Shown here: positions 39,870-51,800 of the stretch, in pieces
How positions within the stretch are numbered: position 1 is the first letter of the stretch
Layout: every line of letters starts with the position of its first letter
Source: a virus
Virus record (IMG/VR): IMGVR_UViG_3300032322_001295
Location: 23,878 to 87,877 of that record
Length of the DNA: 64,000 nt
Direction: 5' to 3' (one strand)
Translations under genes and position numbers: made by a program
The notes under the pieces: generated by a model
What the model saw: only the letters and a program-made list of their open reading frames with translations
What the model was told of the DNA's origin: nothing
Databases searched by the model: none

Positions 39870-40507
39870 CAACAAGGAAAAGAGCCTATAGAAATCACGG
39901 AACAAACTATAATATAAGAAGAAAAAGGTATAAGCTAAATAGAAAGATTGATAATTTTGATAACATAAACTATAGGATATTTTTTGACGAAAACAACTGG
40001 GATTACGACCAAAAAAGAAACCTACATCGAGCAGTACGCATTGGAAAGTTAGGTAGGTTTATGAAGCGGAAATGGTTGCCAGATACAGATACACAGCCAA
40101 AGGGAATGTTCGAAAGAAAGAAGAAAAAGTTTGTAATGTACTTGGCTGATTTGTTGATAAAGTTGCTGATTGATGATATGGTAGAAACAGGCAACAAGAT
40201 TACATTTGCAGCAACTAAAACAAATAATCGTACACTTGAAGGATATTTTAAAATAGGAGTGTTTAAAGATAAAGGTATTTTTACTAACTTTGAGAATCTT
40301 ATTCTTTCAATAGTTCCAGGAACGATAGAGCGCATTTCAGATTATTATCCATTAGTGATACTAGAAAACGAACTAAAAAGAAAGCTAAAGAACGCGTACA
40401 TTCTTAAAAAAAGAGAATATGAAAGTATTGACATACAGGAACGTATTGCAGCGCATAACAGACTTAGCGGACTTTATAGACGTGTCGTCAAATCTCCCAA
40501 GAATTAA
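39797..40507 (+). CDS. Very basic protein with long overlaps at both ends
   Basis: A 236-residue protein, strongly Lys/Arg-rich in the first 60 residues and again near 90-110 (KGMFERKKKKFVMYL). It overlaps the gene before by 73 bases and the gene after by 89 bases. The basic N-terminus could bind DNA or another virion protein. A start further downstream cannot be excluded, but no later Met gives a better fit. Confidence 0.5.
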   Translation: MEKINTERGGTVVYRPLGITKRKLTTRKRAYRNHGTNYNIRRKRYKLNRKIDNFDNINYRIFFDENNWDYDQKRNLHRAVRIGKLGRFMKRKWLPDTDTQPKGMFERKKKKFVMYLADLLIKLLIDDMVETGNKITFAATKTNNRTLEGYFKIGVFKDKGIFTNFENLILSIVPGTIERISDYYPLVILENELKRKLKNAYILKKREYESIDIQERIAAHNRLSGLYRRVVKSPKN

Positions 40508-41060
40508 GAGATTGATTTATAAGTGTGCAATAGATTCTAGAGCTGCAATATCAATGATTACAAAAGCTGCTGTGCCTGTTCAAGTAACAAATGGCATTGG
40601 CGAACTCCCATGCGACTTACTTAGATTGTTACGAGCGTACGGAGATAATAGTCATGGCGCCAGAACTGGTGATGCAATGGAGTCAACAAGATTAAAATCT
40701 TTCGGCCGTTACGATAAAACAAACACACATATTAAACCATCTTGGTTAAGAGAGGGAACTATTTATATTGATTACTATGCCGTACCTACAGTAGAAGTAA
40801 TGGATGAAAATGGACAGAGTTGCCAAGAGATACAGATATCTCCAAGTCAGTTAGATTATTGTGCTTATGAAGTAATAAGAATACTTGCGCGCGATGAACT
40901 TGTTAGAGGTAAAATGCGACCAGATGTATATGGATTGTTTGAAGAAGAAGCTGCTAATCATTTTCAAGTAGCAATAGGTGACACAAGACAACTCAGTATT
41001 GATGATATGGAAAGCACAGCATGGATGCTGCGTAATGCTCAGTTTTTTAACTTAAGATAA
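40419..41060 (+). CDS. Connector (ring-type) protein, 213 residues
   Basis: Helical start (MKVLTYRNVLQRITDLADFI), then a strand-rich middle and a helical end. The layout resembles that of the 240-residue connector and of podovirus tail-tubular proteins. It directly precedes the muzzle gene, with no spacer. It probably forms the ring that joins neck to muzzle. Confidence 0.6.
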   Translation: MKVLTYRNVLQRITDLADFIDVSSNLPRIKRLIYKCAIDSRAAISMITKAAVPVQVTNGIGELPCDLLRLLRAYGDNSHGARTGDAMESTRLKSFGRYDKTNTHIKPSWLREGTIYIDYYAVPTVEVMDENGQSCQEIQISPSQLDYCAYEVIRILARDELVRGKMRPDVYGLFEEEAANHFQVAIGDTRQLSIDDMESTAWMLRNAQFFNLR

Positions 41061-44000
41061 ATGGCACAGCCCACTGTAAACAGATTCTATAAGGGCTTAA
41101 ACTCAGATATGAGCCTTACCGATAGATCACAAGATATTTATCTTGACGGTCATAACATAAGGCTTGCTCGTAGGGAAGAAGGAACTCTTTGGGCCGCAAA
41201 CATTAGAGGTAACGAAGAAACATTTCAACTTAAAGAAAATTACGTTCCAATAGGGTCTGTCGAGTTTGATGGATTTCTTTTTATCTTTTCATACAATCCA
41301 TCTACAAGTTTTTGTGAGATTGGTTCTTATCCTTCACCTGACCCAACAACAAACTATATAACTAGAGATTACAGGCCATTAAGAAACTATACTGCTCAAA
41401 TATATATACCAGACATTGACGAGTCATGCCTTGTATCAACGGTTACCAATCTTGGCGAGTTTACTACTCCATTACTTGAATTTAAATGCGACAAACCATT
41501 GCGCGTTGAAGCAAGGTTAGATTTTGATGGTTCTGTTAATCTTTACTGGACTGACGATAATCTGCCCTGGCGAAGCGTTAATAATGGATTTGTACTAAGA
41601 ACTGGTGCGCCAAATAATCGATACGTAACTGCCGGCATGATACAGTCTGGCTACATAAATGGCATTAATGAAAACTCTAATCACCCAATAGTAGATTTTC
41701 AAAACTATGGTTCTGGAAGTTTAAAAGTAGGTAACTATTTTTTCTTTGTCAGATACACAGACTTAAACTATTTAACAACATCTTTTCTTAGTCAATCTGG
41801 GCCAGTTCCATTATTTGTAAGTAATAATGCAGGAGTTGCAGTTGTAACATTTAGCGGAGAATCAGATAGTATTTCTAATAAGTCTGTTAATCTTTTAGTG
41901 TCTGGCCTTGATGTCAATATACCATTTATAGAGATTGGTTACATACGTTATTTTGGTCAAGATACTTTTGAATGTTTTCTTATTGATAAGAGATTTAGCA
42001 TAAACGGTAATCCGCAAGTAGGAGTAAACATTACCGGTAACGAACCACTTATAGCACTTACTATTGATGAACTAGTCTTATATAAACCAAGCGATGCGCT
42101 TTATTGCAAAGACATAGCACAAGCATTTAATACATTTTTTATTGCAAATACTAGAGGCCCTGTATTAGATCATCCTGATTTGCGTAAGTTTATGTGTGCA
42201 CTTACTTTATCAGAAAACTATGAAAACAATGGCCCGGCCGATGAAATAAGAACTGATGTAAATAATAATCCGTACTCTATTGATGGAAACGATACAGAAG
42301 AAAAAGTAGGTTATTTCTCTGGTGAAACATATTGCTTTGCCATTGTACCCGTATTTAAAGGTGGATTTACTGGACTGCCATATCCAATGACAGGTTATGA
42401 CAACTACCTTGGTTTAATGTCAAATAGTAATAACCAGGGTACATTTAGATTTAGAAGATACTTTAATGCACCAGCATACGATGGCACAAATACTTTTATA
42501 AAAGGAATTAATGTAAATACATCTGGCGCTGCAACTATTTATAACACATCGTTATGGTTGCAAGAAAATCTTGAAGGTGTATATGTAACAAGAGCAGAGC
42601 GCAAACCAAATCTTTTGTTTCAAGGACTTAGTCTTCGTTGTTACAATGGTAAGATGAATCCAAATCCACAAAAAGAAAACTTAGATTTTTGGGATTATTT
42701 ACAAGATGGTACTACTGGAGTAATACCATTAAATGGTCAATTTTCTCTTGCAACTGAAGAAAATTGGTATACTGATAGATTAATGCCTTTGTTTGAACCA
42801 GCAACTTATATGTTTCAAAGTCAAACAAGAAGATGGGATAATATATTACAACCATTTACTCCATTAGGTGATATTTTTAAATGGTTTCATTATGCTAGGC
42901 CTTATAATATGAAACAAAGAAATGACTTTGTTGATGCTAATAGTTTAGCAATATTTTCATCTGATTATTATATAGGTAGAGAAAATGTTCCAGATAATTC
43001 TTATATTGAATTGTTAGCTACAACACAATATGCAAATCATTGGAACAGAGAATCATCTTCATTAAATCCTATTGCAATAAACAATAGATCGGCTATAGGA
43101 AACTGGAAACAAAGTGCAACAGACCCTGGACCAACAATACCATTATGGGAAGATTATGATCCTGTTTATAATTTTGCATCTGCACCTAATAAAGGTGTTG
43201 TACAAACATTTTTAGGGTATAATCAAAATGGATTAAATTTAGTTGCACCAGAAGGATTTAACGCTAATTGTTTAAATATAGTTGGTTGGACTGCAGTGCC
43301 AAATACAAGATTTGTTTCTCGTTATGACGAAGGTAAAATAGCAAGTCAAGATGGTTTTTACTATTATGAAATAGGACTTATTGGGGCGCCTAATCAAAAA
43401 AATATTGAGATAAGTTTGCCAGTAGCAACTCCTGATTATGTTGCTATAACAAATGCTCTTGCATATAATGCACCATTCGGAACAGAATATAATCATTTTA
43501 TAGATTCTTGGAATAGATCAATAGTTAACACTTACATAGCAAATCCAAACACATTAAACTATACTGATTTTTACGATTTTAAAAATACAGAGTTTTATCC
43601 AATAGGTAAGTTTCAAAACATAACAGATTTTTTAGCATCAGCGCAACATACTTATTACCGTGGAGATTGTATTGTTTCAAGAACATATCTGAAACTACAA
43701 AATGGCAGTAATGAAAATATAAGTCAATATTTTTATGATGTTCTTGCAAATGTAGAAGGAATTGGTAACTCTACAGTAGTTGATAGAACAAATGCAGAAG
43801 AAGCAACAGAGGCATTACAAAAAGGTTATGGTCATTGGGTAAGTGTTGTAACTGAAAACAAATACAATCCTAATTATAGATATGAGTTAGGCCGTAACTA
43901 TTTCTATCCAAAGACTAACCCATTAAATCCTGGTATTGACTTTGCTTGGATATATGATAGTCCAGAAAGTTTCTTTTACAACAAAGGAATGTCGGAATAC

Positions 44001-45161
44001 TTGGGCCCGCGTGCAGGAGTGGGTATTGATTTGTTACAACCATTGAGTGACAACAGATTTCCTACAAGAATAAGACCTAGCCTCAAACATATCTTTGGTG
44101 CCGTTCGTGATGGGTATAGACAGTTTGTGCCGGCCGATGCAAAAGACTTTGATTACGAAGCTGGAGAAATACAAGCATTAGCCGTAATGTTTGATTATTT
44201 GTATTCTTTTCAGAATAGAGCAATAAACCTTCATCCTATTAACGAACGTGTCACACAGCAAAGTACAGCAGGCAGCACAGCCATATTAGGACAATCTACT
44301 GGACTTACCGAATACAGACAAGTTATCAAAAGAGGATATGGCACTCAGCATAGGTTTGGTGTTATAAAAGCTAATCAGGCATTGTATTGCATTGACTGGA
44401 ATAAACGTGCAGTGCTTAGAGTTGCCGGTGGCGAAGTTCAAATGCTTGATGTAGAAAAAGGTGTACAGTCATGGTTTAGAAGAATAGTTGCACTTGGTTC
44501 TACTGGATATAGCGATGCGCTTGAAATATTACCAAACGCTCACACGTGCGGGCTAGGCATACATGGTGTATACAATAGAAAGTATAAGGAAGTTATTTGG
44601 ACATTAAAACTTGGCGAAGAAACAAAGACTATTGCTTTCTCAGAAGAAATGGACACATTTTTAGGAACACATGGGTACAAGCCAAATATGTATGCACAGG
44701 TAGAAGAAGACCTTTATAGTTTTGTTGACAATAAAGCCTGGTTTCATGACGTCAAAGATAAGTACGACAACTTTTATAACATCCAAGATATTTGGAAAAT
44801 AAAAGTATCTGTTGCCGAGGGAGCAGAGATTACTAAGCATTATGACAACATCGTTATTACAAGTAACAATAGAGTGTTTAGTGCTATTAAGTTTGAAACG
44901 CAACATCAGGTAGCAGAACAAAGGCCATTCCAAACAACAAACGAGTTTTGGTACGCGCCGACATACAGAGAAAACGAATGGCGATTACCGATACGTAGGG
45001 CAGACAACATCAAGGAACCGGAACTAAACATTTACGATGACTTTGGATTTGACAAAACACCCATGCGCGGGCGATATCTTATTATAGAACTAGAATACGA
45101 TGGCGAAAAAGAACTTTGGGTAAGAGAACTAATGACTTATTTTAACCTTTCATTTGCATAG
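41061..45161 (+). CDS. Muzzle/tail stabilisation protein
   Basis: At 1366 residues this is the size of the crAss-like muzzle. The N-terminus MAQPTVNRFYKGLNSDMSLT, with DGHNIRLARREEGTLWAANI soon after, resembles P22 gp10-like tail stabilisation proteins, which close the tail and gate DNA exit. The body is beta-rich with many Tyr/Asn. It would form the distal tail tube opening. Confidence 0.75.
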   Translation: MAQPTVNRFYKGLNSDMSLTDRSQDIYLDGHNIRLARREEGTLWAANIRGNEETFQLKENYVPIGSVEFDGFLFIFSYNPSTSFCEIGSYPSPDPTTNYITRDYRPLRNYTAQIYIPDIDESCLVSTVTNLGEFTTPLLEFKCDKPLRVEARLDFDGSVNLYWTDDNLPWRSVNNGFVLRTGAPNNRYVTAGMIQSGYINGINENSNHPIVDFQNYGSGSLKVGNYFFFVRYTDLNYLTTSFLSQSGPVPLFVSNNAGVAVVTFSGESDSISNKSVNLLVSGLDVNIPFIEIGYIRYFGQDTFECFLIDKRFSINGNPQVGVNITGNEPLIALTIDELVLYKPSDALYCKDIAQAFNTFFIANTRGPVLDHPDLRKFMCALTLSENYENNGPADEIRTDVNNNPYSIDGNDTEEKVGYFSGETYCFAIVPVFKGGFTGLPYPMTGYDNYLGLMSNSNNQGTFRFRRYFNAPAYDGTNTFIKGINVNTSGAATIYNTSLWLQENLEGVYVTRAERKPNLLFQGLSLRCYNGKMNPNPQKENLDFWDYLQDGTTGVIPLNGQFSLATEENWYTDRLMPLFEPATYMFQSQTRRWDNILQPFTPLGDIFKWFHYARPYNMKQRNDFVDANSLAIFSSDYYIGRENVPDNSYIELLATTQYANHWNRESSSLNPIAINNRSAIGNWKQSATDPGPTIPLWEDYDPVYNFASAPNKGVVQTFLGYNQNGLNLVAPEGFNANCLNIVGWTAVPNTRFVSRYDEGKIASQDGFYYYEIGLIGAPNQKNIEISLPVATPDYVAITNALAYNAPFGTEYNHFIDSWNRSIVNTYIANPNTLNYTDFYDFKNTEFYPIGKFQNITDFLASAQHTYYRGDCIVSRTYLKLQNGSNENISQYFYDVLANVEGIGNSTVVDRTNAEEATEALQKGYGHWVSVVTENKYNPNYRYELGRNYFYPKTNPLNPGIDFAWIYDSPESFFYNKGMSEYLGPRAGVGIDLLQPLSDNRFPTRIRPSLKHIFGAVRDGYRQFVPADAKDFDYEAGEIQALAVMFDYLYSFQNRAINLHPINERVTQQSTAGSTAILGQSTGLTEYRQVIKRGYGTQHRFGVIKANQALYCIDWNKRAVLRVAGGEVQMLDVEKGVQSWFRRIVALGSTGYSDALEILPNAHTCGLGIHGVYNRKYKEVIWTLKLGEETKTIAFSEEMDTFLGTHGYKPNMYAQVEEDLYSFVDNKAWFHDVKDKYDNFYNIQDIWKIKVSVAEGAEITKHYDNIVITSNNRVFSAIKFETQHQVAEQRPFQTTNEFWYAPTYRENEWRLPIRRADNIKEPELNIYDDFGFDKTPMRGRYLIIELEYDGEKELWVRELMTYFNLSFA

Positions 45162-45163
45162 CT

Positions 45164-48100
45164 ATGCCTCCATTTATTACGCACAACGGACAAACTGGAT
45201 ATTTTCAGAATGGTGTATTTGTTCCAGCAACACAAGAGCAGTACAATAATCAAATGTCGATGTACAATCAGTTTGGTAATAATCCATTTGTATCTGCACA
45301 ACAAACATTTACACAACAGCAGCAATCTATTCAACAAGGTGTAATAAAACCACCTACTGCAGGTCCATTGAGTAATGAACAAAAAGTATCTATAGCGCAA
45401 GGAGATGCAACATCAACAAACCAGTATAACCCACAAGACAAGTTAAACTATGAGTTTACAGATAAAGGTTTAGGATTTAAAGCTGGCAATCAGTTTTATC
45501 CTAGCACCGCTATGACTGCAGGTGGAATGCCTTTAATAGGAAGTCCATATATGGGCAAAACATTAAATGCTTATGATTTAGCAAAAGAAGATAGCTCTAA
45601 ATACGGCAATCCATATTTGGCTTTACAAAATCAACTTATAAATAATCCTATGCCCGGGATGTCAAATACAACTATTCCAACACAAGCACAAGTAACAGTA
45701 CCTCAAACAACAGGAGTAACAGAAGTAATTCCAACATCAACAACAGAACAAGCAGGAGGTGGAAACTGGTTGACAAATATGTTCAATAGACCATCCGTAG
45801 AAGGAGTGCCAGCTGCAGAAAATATTGCTGACAATGGACTAAAAAGTGATGTGTTAGGTGATTGGGGAAAAATGGGATTTAATGGTAAAGAGTTTTTTAA
45901 AAGCGATAAAGGTCAAGCAACATCAGCAATAGCTGGAGCAGGAGTAGGTTTAATATCTGGACTTGCTAAAGCAGGGATGCAAGATAAGTACGACCCTAGA
46001 GTAGGTATGTCAAAACCTAACTTAGGTGGAAATCTTTTTGGCGATGCAACATTTACACAAGTAGGTCTTAATCCTGCTCTTATGGCGGCTACAGGTGGGA
46101 TCTCAGCACTTGTTGGTGGTGGTGTTGACTTAATCAAAAATGCTGTTAAGTACACCAAACAAAAAGATCGATACGAAAACAAAAAGCTTGCAACAGATAC
46201 TATGCAGAGCATTGACGACGCAAGAGAAAATATGAAGCCAGATTATACTGGTTATGCTAGAAGTGGAACTCAAGTAAATCCATATTTAAAAGCACAGTAT
46301 GGAACAAAAGCAATAGTCGAAGGGAAAGAAATGGATATTGATAGTGATGAATACAGAAGACTATACAATTCTGGAAATCTTATGAGAGTTGATGAAGGAG
46401 GAATGCCTACAATGACTACTGAAGAAGTGGTTGTTACGGATCAAATGACTGATCACACTAGAAAGCAAAGAGAGATTCAAAAAGAAAGAGATGCGCAAGG
46501 GTTAAATTACAACTGGAGTTCTGGTTCTAACAATCCTTATATGAGTCAACTGCAAAGTACTGTACCTACTGGAATAAACTCAACAGTTCCTAGCGTTCCA
46601 CCATTTCAACCAATATTTAATCCTGAAGACGATTATTTAAAAAATTATGTTGGAAAATCATTAGGTGAACAACCTTTTATATTTAGCTCTAAATCAGAAG
46701 TAGGAATGGGCTATAATAACTTTGGTAATAATACATGGATGTCAAGTAATCTTGGAACTGTAGACGATAGTCCAACTATTATGGGTCATTTATCTACTCG
46801 TTATAAAAATAATGATGCTTATAAAGTTAGTTTAGAAAATAATGACATTCCATCTTTATATTTCTTTTATAAAGATTTAAGTAAAGAAAAAAATTGGCAA
46901 GAAGACGTTGGCGTTTCAGCAATGAAATATTATGATTCTAGAAATGAATTAATGGATATGGGTGATTCTTATGAAAGAGAGGGTAGGTTTATAGATGATA
47001 TTGTTAAAAAACAAGGTTATGGGCATAATCTTGTAATGGATGAAAATGGAGATAAACTTATTAGAAGTTTTACTGCTGATAAAGATAAATTTATGGGTTC
47101 TGTCACATTGACTCCAGAAATGTATAAAGCAATACTTGAAGCTCCAAATCAAACAGAAGCAAAGCGTAGATTAATGCAAATGGCCAAAATACCACAAGAT
47201 GTAGATATGGATAAACTTTTTATTCATATGAACCTAAGTAGACCAAGATATTTATCTTCTTATTTAAAAGCAAAAACAGTAAATCCTAATTCTGTAAAAA
47301 ATTGGCATGATGTACCTCCTGGCAATATTTATATTAATAGAGTATTTCAAAATAGAACACAGCCAACAAGTTATCATAATGAAACTAGACTTAAACAAAA
47401 TAGACTAGGTGGTATGGTGCAAAATCCGTATTTAAAAGCTCAATATGGCACTGAAGTTATAGTTGATGGTAAAAAAATAAATACAGATAGTAAGGAATAT
47501 AGAGATATGTATGCTTCTGGCAATCTAATAAATGTAGACAAAGATGGCATTCCTATAAGATGGTCTGGCGAAGAAGCAGTTGTTACAGCACAAATGACAG
47601 ACACTCCATCATATAATTGGGGTACAGGATACGCACCAAAACAAACTGTTTTAAAAACTGATAATAATGCTTACTCTGTAGGAACTACAATGCCATCTAA
47701 ATCATGGGCACAAGTAAGGCCAGAAAATATAAATTTTAATTTAGAAACAGATGAAGGTAAAAAAAACGAAGCAGTTTTTAGAGCAAAAGAAACAATGAAA
47801 GCTATTAAAGATAGTGAAGGATATAAACAAACATTAGAAAATGTTATCAATGAATCTGAATATATATTAGATGATGATCAAAAAAATATATCTTCAGATT
47901 ATATGTTTGTTCCTGGTAGCAAAAAATATCCACATATAGGTATTGTTGATAATGATTATTTAAAAGAAAAAGAACAATCATTATATGATTATCAGTTTAA
48001 CAATCCTTATGGTCTTTTTTATGATTTAGAAAAACAAAGAAATCAAAATGTTGATTATAAAAAAGTTGGTGTATTAAGTCAAAAAGAAGCAGATGAACAA

Positions 48101-48805
48101 GGTGTTTTAGGATACATGATGTCACATCAAATAAATAATACATATGATAAAAAACGCAATCCAGAATATCATTTTATAAAAGATATTATGATGGTAAACG
48201 ATCATAATATGGATGAAAACATAGCAACAGCTGTTGAAGAAATAGAACATTATCAACAATTTAGACCATATAAGGATGAAATGAAACCATATCGTAGTCC
48301 ATACATTAATAATCCTGGTAAAATGCATAATATGACACCTTTTGAAAGTAAAACAATAAGAGAATACAATACATCACATTGGGATTATTTGCAATTGCCT
48401 TATGAAACTGCTGCTAAAAAAAGAGCATCTGAAGTGTATTTTATAAATGAAGGCATGCTTCAACCTGGTGAAAAAATGAATCAAAAACATTATGATTATT
48501 TAGAAAAAGAATATAATAAATGGCTTAATGGTGAAAAAACTTTTGTTCCAAATAATGTTTTACAATATTATGATTTATCAGAACCTAGTTTTAATCAAGG
48601 TTGGGATATTTTTGATGAATATCGTAAAGAAGCTAAAGATGAAGGAGTTGATATAGAGTCATATAATAAAGCATTATTAGATGAAAAAAATCAAAGCAAA
48701 GCAATACAAAATGCAAGAAAAAAAAGAGCAAATAACTTTATTATGTTATCTAAACTTTTAGCACAAAACAATAAAAATTTTTATGATGATAAATCAATAT
48801 CTTAA
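45164..48805 (+). CDS. Giant cargo-type virion protein with duplicated module
   Basis: A 1213-residue protein. Residues 1-75 are Gln/Asn-rich; a Gly/Ala-rich hydrophobic stretch follows at about 250-325. A module of about 65 residues occurs twice, at about 365-429 and 750-812, each with VNPYLKAQYGT or QNPYLKAQYGT, then SxEYRxxYxSGNL and EExVVTxQMTD. Each copy precedes a different domain. The last domain has AVEEIEHYQQ at about 1022-1031 and LPYETAA at about 1078, matching in plan the metallopeptidase-like domain of the next protein. It would be packaged and delivered into the host. Confidence 0.65.
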   Translation: MPPFITHNGQTGYFQNGVFVPATQEQYNNQMSMYNQFGNNPFVSAQQTFTQQQQSIQQGVIKPPTAGPLSNEQKVSIAQGDATSTNQYNPQDKLNYEFTDKGLGFKAGNQFYPSTAMTAGGMPLIGSPYMGKTLNAYDLAKEDSSKYGNPYLALQNQLINNPMPGMSNTTIPTQAQVTVPQTTGVTEVIPTSTTEQAGGGNWLTNMFNRPSVEGVPAAENIADNGLKSDVLGDWGKMGFNGKEFFKSDKGQATSAIAGAGVGLISGLAKAGMQDKYDPRVGMSKPNLGGNLFGDATFTQVGLNPALMAATGGISALVGGGVDLIKNAVKYTKQKDRYENKKLATDTMQSIDDARENMKPDYTGYARSGTQVNPYLKAQYGTKAIVEGKEMDIDSDEYRRLYNSGNLMRVDEGGMPTMTTEEVVVTDQMTDHTRKQREIQKERDAQGLNYNWSSGSNNPYMSQLQSTVPTGINSTVPSVPPFQPIFNPEDDYLKNYVGKSLGEQPFIFSSKSEVGMGYNNFGNNTWMSSNLGTVDDSPTIMGHLSTRYKNNDAYKVSLENNDIPSLYFFYKDLSKEKNWQEDVGVSAMKYYDSRNELMDMGDSYEREGRFIDDIVKKQGYGHNLVMDENGDKLIRSFTADKDKFMGSVTLTPEMYKAILEAPNQTEAKRRLMQMAKIPQDVDMDKLFIHMNLSRPRYLSSYLKAKTVNPNSVKNWHDVPPGNIYINRVFQNRTQPTSYHNETRLKQNRLGGMVQNPYLKAQYGTEVIVDGKKINTDSKEYRDMYASGNLINVDKDGIPIRWSGEEAVVTAQMTDTPSYNWGTGYAPKQTVLKTDNNAYSVGTTMPSKSWAQVRPENINFNLETDEGKKNEAVFRAKETMKAIKDSEGYKQTLENVINESEYILDDDQKNISSDYMFVPGSKKYPHIGIVDNDYLKEKEQSLYDYQFNNPYGLFYDLEKQRNQNVDYKKVGVLSQKEADEQGVLGYMMSHQINNTYDKKRNPEYHFIKDIMMVNDHNMDENIATAVEEIEHYQQFRPYKDEMKPYRSPYINNPGKMHNMTPFESKTIREYNTSHWDYLQLPYETAAKKRASEVYFINEGMLQPGEKMNQKHYDYLEKEYNKWLNGEKTFVPNNVLQYYDLSEPSFNQGWDIFDEYRKEAKDEGVDIESYNKALLDEKNQSKAIQNARKKRANNFIMLSKLLAQNNKNFYDDKSIS

Positions 48806-48808
48806 ATA

Positions 48809-51800
48809 ATGAATCCATATCTAAACAGAAAAGCTATTGTTAGCAAAAGAGGACAATGGGATTATCCAAGACAAGATACTATTGTTCCTACTCCTAATGG
48901 AAGCATAACAATGCAAGGAGTTAACTATCCTGTGTACGGACAAGATGAAACCGGATATGGACAAATGATGTATCCAAATAAAGAATATCAGTTTCCTGGC
49001 AAAATGGTTTATGAGACACCAATGATGTCAGTTGGTGGCATTGCTAGTATAAATCCTGTAGATCCAGTTGATCCTATTGAAGCGGAAAAAAGAACACAAA
49101 TGCTTCAAATGTATAATGAAGAACTTCAAAAAGCAAAAAATAAAGTTAGCAGCGATGCTTTTAAAAATAAGTTTGCATACGAAGGCAAAATGTCAGGATG
49201 GAATGAAAGTGAAATAGAACAAGAAAGAAATAACAGAATAGCAAACTACGATAACATAGATTATCAATACGACAATTTTAATGATTTATTTACTGAAAAA
49301 CCAAGTGTAAGAGGTTTAATAAAACCTGATTTTAAGTATTCAACAATGGGTAAAATAATTGACCCAAACGATCCATCAAAAGGTTACGCATTATCAGTAG
49401 AAAAACAAAATAAAACTAAAGTTGGTATTAACCCTAGTTTATTGCAGTTTCCAAATATTGCAAGGTCTGCTATGCAGCATGAAATAGGTGGACATATTGG
49501 TGATGTTGCTTCTCCAAATGATAAAAGCCCTTTAGAATATTATGGAGATAATAAAGGTACACCTTTTTATGCTCCAGTATGGAATCATACACCTTTTGCT
49601 TTACAAACAATAAAAGAAAATACAGTACCTCATCCTTATTACTCTATGCCTACTGAAGTAAAAGCAGGCAAAAGACAGGTAGAAAACTTATTAGAAAATG
49701 CTCCTATTGATAAAGTAAACTTTAATAAAGCATGGAAATATGGAGACGATGTTAGTTTGGATCATTTTAAATACATTATAAATCCTCAACAATACAGCGA
49801 TAATCCAAATGATTTTAAAAATGAAGAATCTGACATGATGCTTAAATCTATTTATGGAGAAGATAGAGTCAAAAAAGGAAGAGATTTTACAGAAGATGAA
49901 ATAAACGAAGGATATAAGAAGTTTAAAAATTTAATGATTCTTGCACAAAATCAAAAATCTATGTTAAACAACAACAAAAATCCATACGCAATTACTGCAA
50001 AAAATGGTGCTATGATTAAACGCGCCGATGGTTCATATTCTGAACGCGGACTATGGGATAATATTAGAGCAAACAAAGGTTCTGGAAAAAAACCAACAGA
50101 ACAAATGCTTGAACAAGAAAAAAAGATTAAAAAACAAGAAATGGGAAATGGTGGAAAAACAAACCAACATTTTAATAAGTTTAGACCCGGTGGAAAGCCA
50201 GAAGGAGATCCTGAAGATCAAGATTTTTTATTTCCTTTTTTATCTGGATTAGCTTCTAATGTACAAAAAGGTTTAAACTATGGATTATCGCAAGGAGCAA
50301 ATGCATTAAACGCTCTTGGTACTGCAGGAGAAACTTTAAAGAAATATCAACAAGTACCAACTCAACAACCAAATACAGGTGGCTATTCATGGGGGCCATC
50401 TATGCCTACACAAGTTGTAGAAACATATGGTTCTGAACACAGTCAAACACAACCTTCTAAAGTTGGTTTTAAAGGAGATTATAATAATATTATGCCTGGT
50501 AATCAATTATTGCAAACAGCAAACAAAGCAGTTGGAGATGTTGGTTCATTTATATTAAGTGCTACTGGAGAACTATTTAATACTCCATTTGCACTTGCTA
50601 ACGAATCTTTTAGAGATTTAAGTGGAAAATCTGCAAACTATCAAAGCGCATTACCAGATCCTACACGAATAGCATTAAACGCATCTGGAAACAGTAATTT
50701 AGTAAAAGAACAACAAAAAACATTAACTGATGTAATTGGAATAGACAGAGCAACAAATCCTTATGGTGCATTACTTGGTGATATTCTTACTCCTACATTA
50801 CCTATAGCTGCATTAGGAAAAGCAATGAATACTACTAACGCTATTAAAAACACACCAAAAGCAACAGGATTAACAAATGCAATAGATAATCCAATGCTTT
50901 TTTTCAATAATGCTAGTAAATCATTAACAAAAAATCAACTTCCTGAACAATATCAAAATGCATCAACTAATAGTATTTTAGATATATTAAACTTTAGGCC
51001 AAGAATACCTACAGAACCAGTATTACCAATAAATTCACAAGTTACTCCTTCTGTTACTCCTCCTGTTACTATTCCTTTTAATAGAAGAACATTACAAGAA
51101 ATAAATGAATCTAGAAATTATCATGCTGATCTATTTAATAGAGGTATTATTGATCACTCTATTTATGATCAACTTGAAGCAAATGCAATATTGAATGTAG
51201 TGCCACAAGGAGTTAATGCAGAAGAATACGGAAGATTTGTACAAAGCGGAAAATTATATGCACCATTAAATAATCCAAATGCAGGTAATATAGCTAATGA
51301 AAAATATCTTGATAATGTTAGTATGTTATTACAAGAAATGGAAAATCGTTTGCCATTGTTAAGACCAGGTTCTAGTTATACTCAATCTGAAATAGCAGAT
51401 CAACTTAGTAATGTTCAAAGTTATTTTCAAAATAGACCATCACTATTATCAGTAAATGATTTTGATAATTTAACTGTAGGAGCTAATCCAAGTAATCAAT
51501 ATGCAGGTCAATTTCAAAATTATATTCAAAGATTACAAAATGCATCTAATAACTTATCAAATCAACTAGCACCACCTCCAACAACAATAAATATACCTAG
51601 TTCTTTAACAGGACAAAATTTTAATAGTCAAATAATAAACTCTATAAATCCACAAACATTACGAGGATTAACTACTACTACTTTACAAGGAAGAATAAAC
51701 AATGCATTGTCATCAATAGGTAATGTAGTTACTAATATTAATCAATCATTAGGTAAGAAATTTTTCCCTAAAAAGGCAGACTGGACATTTACTGATTCTG

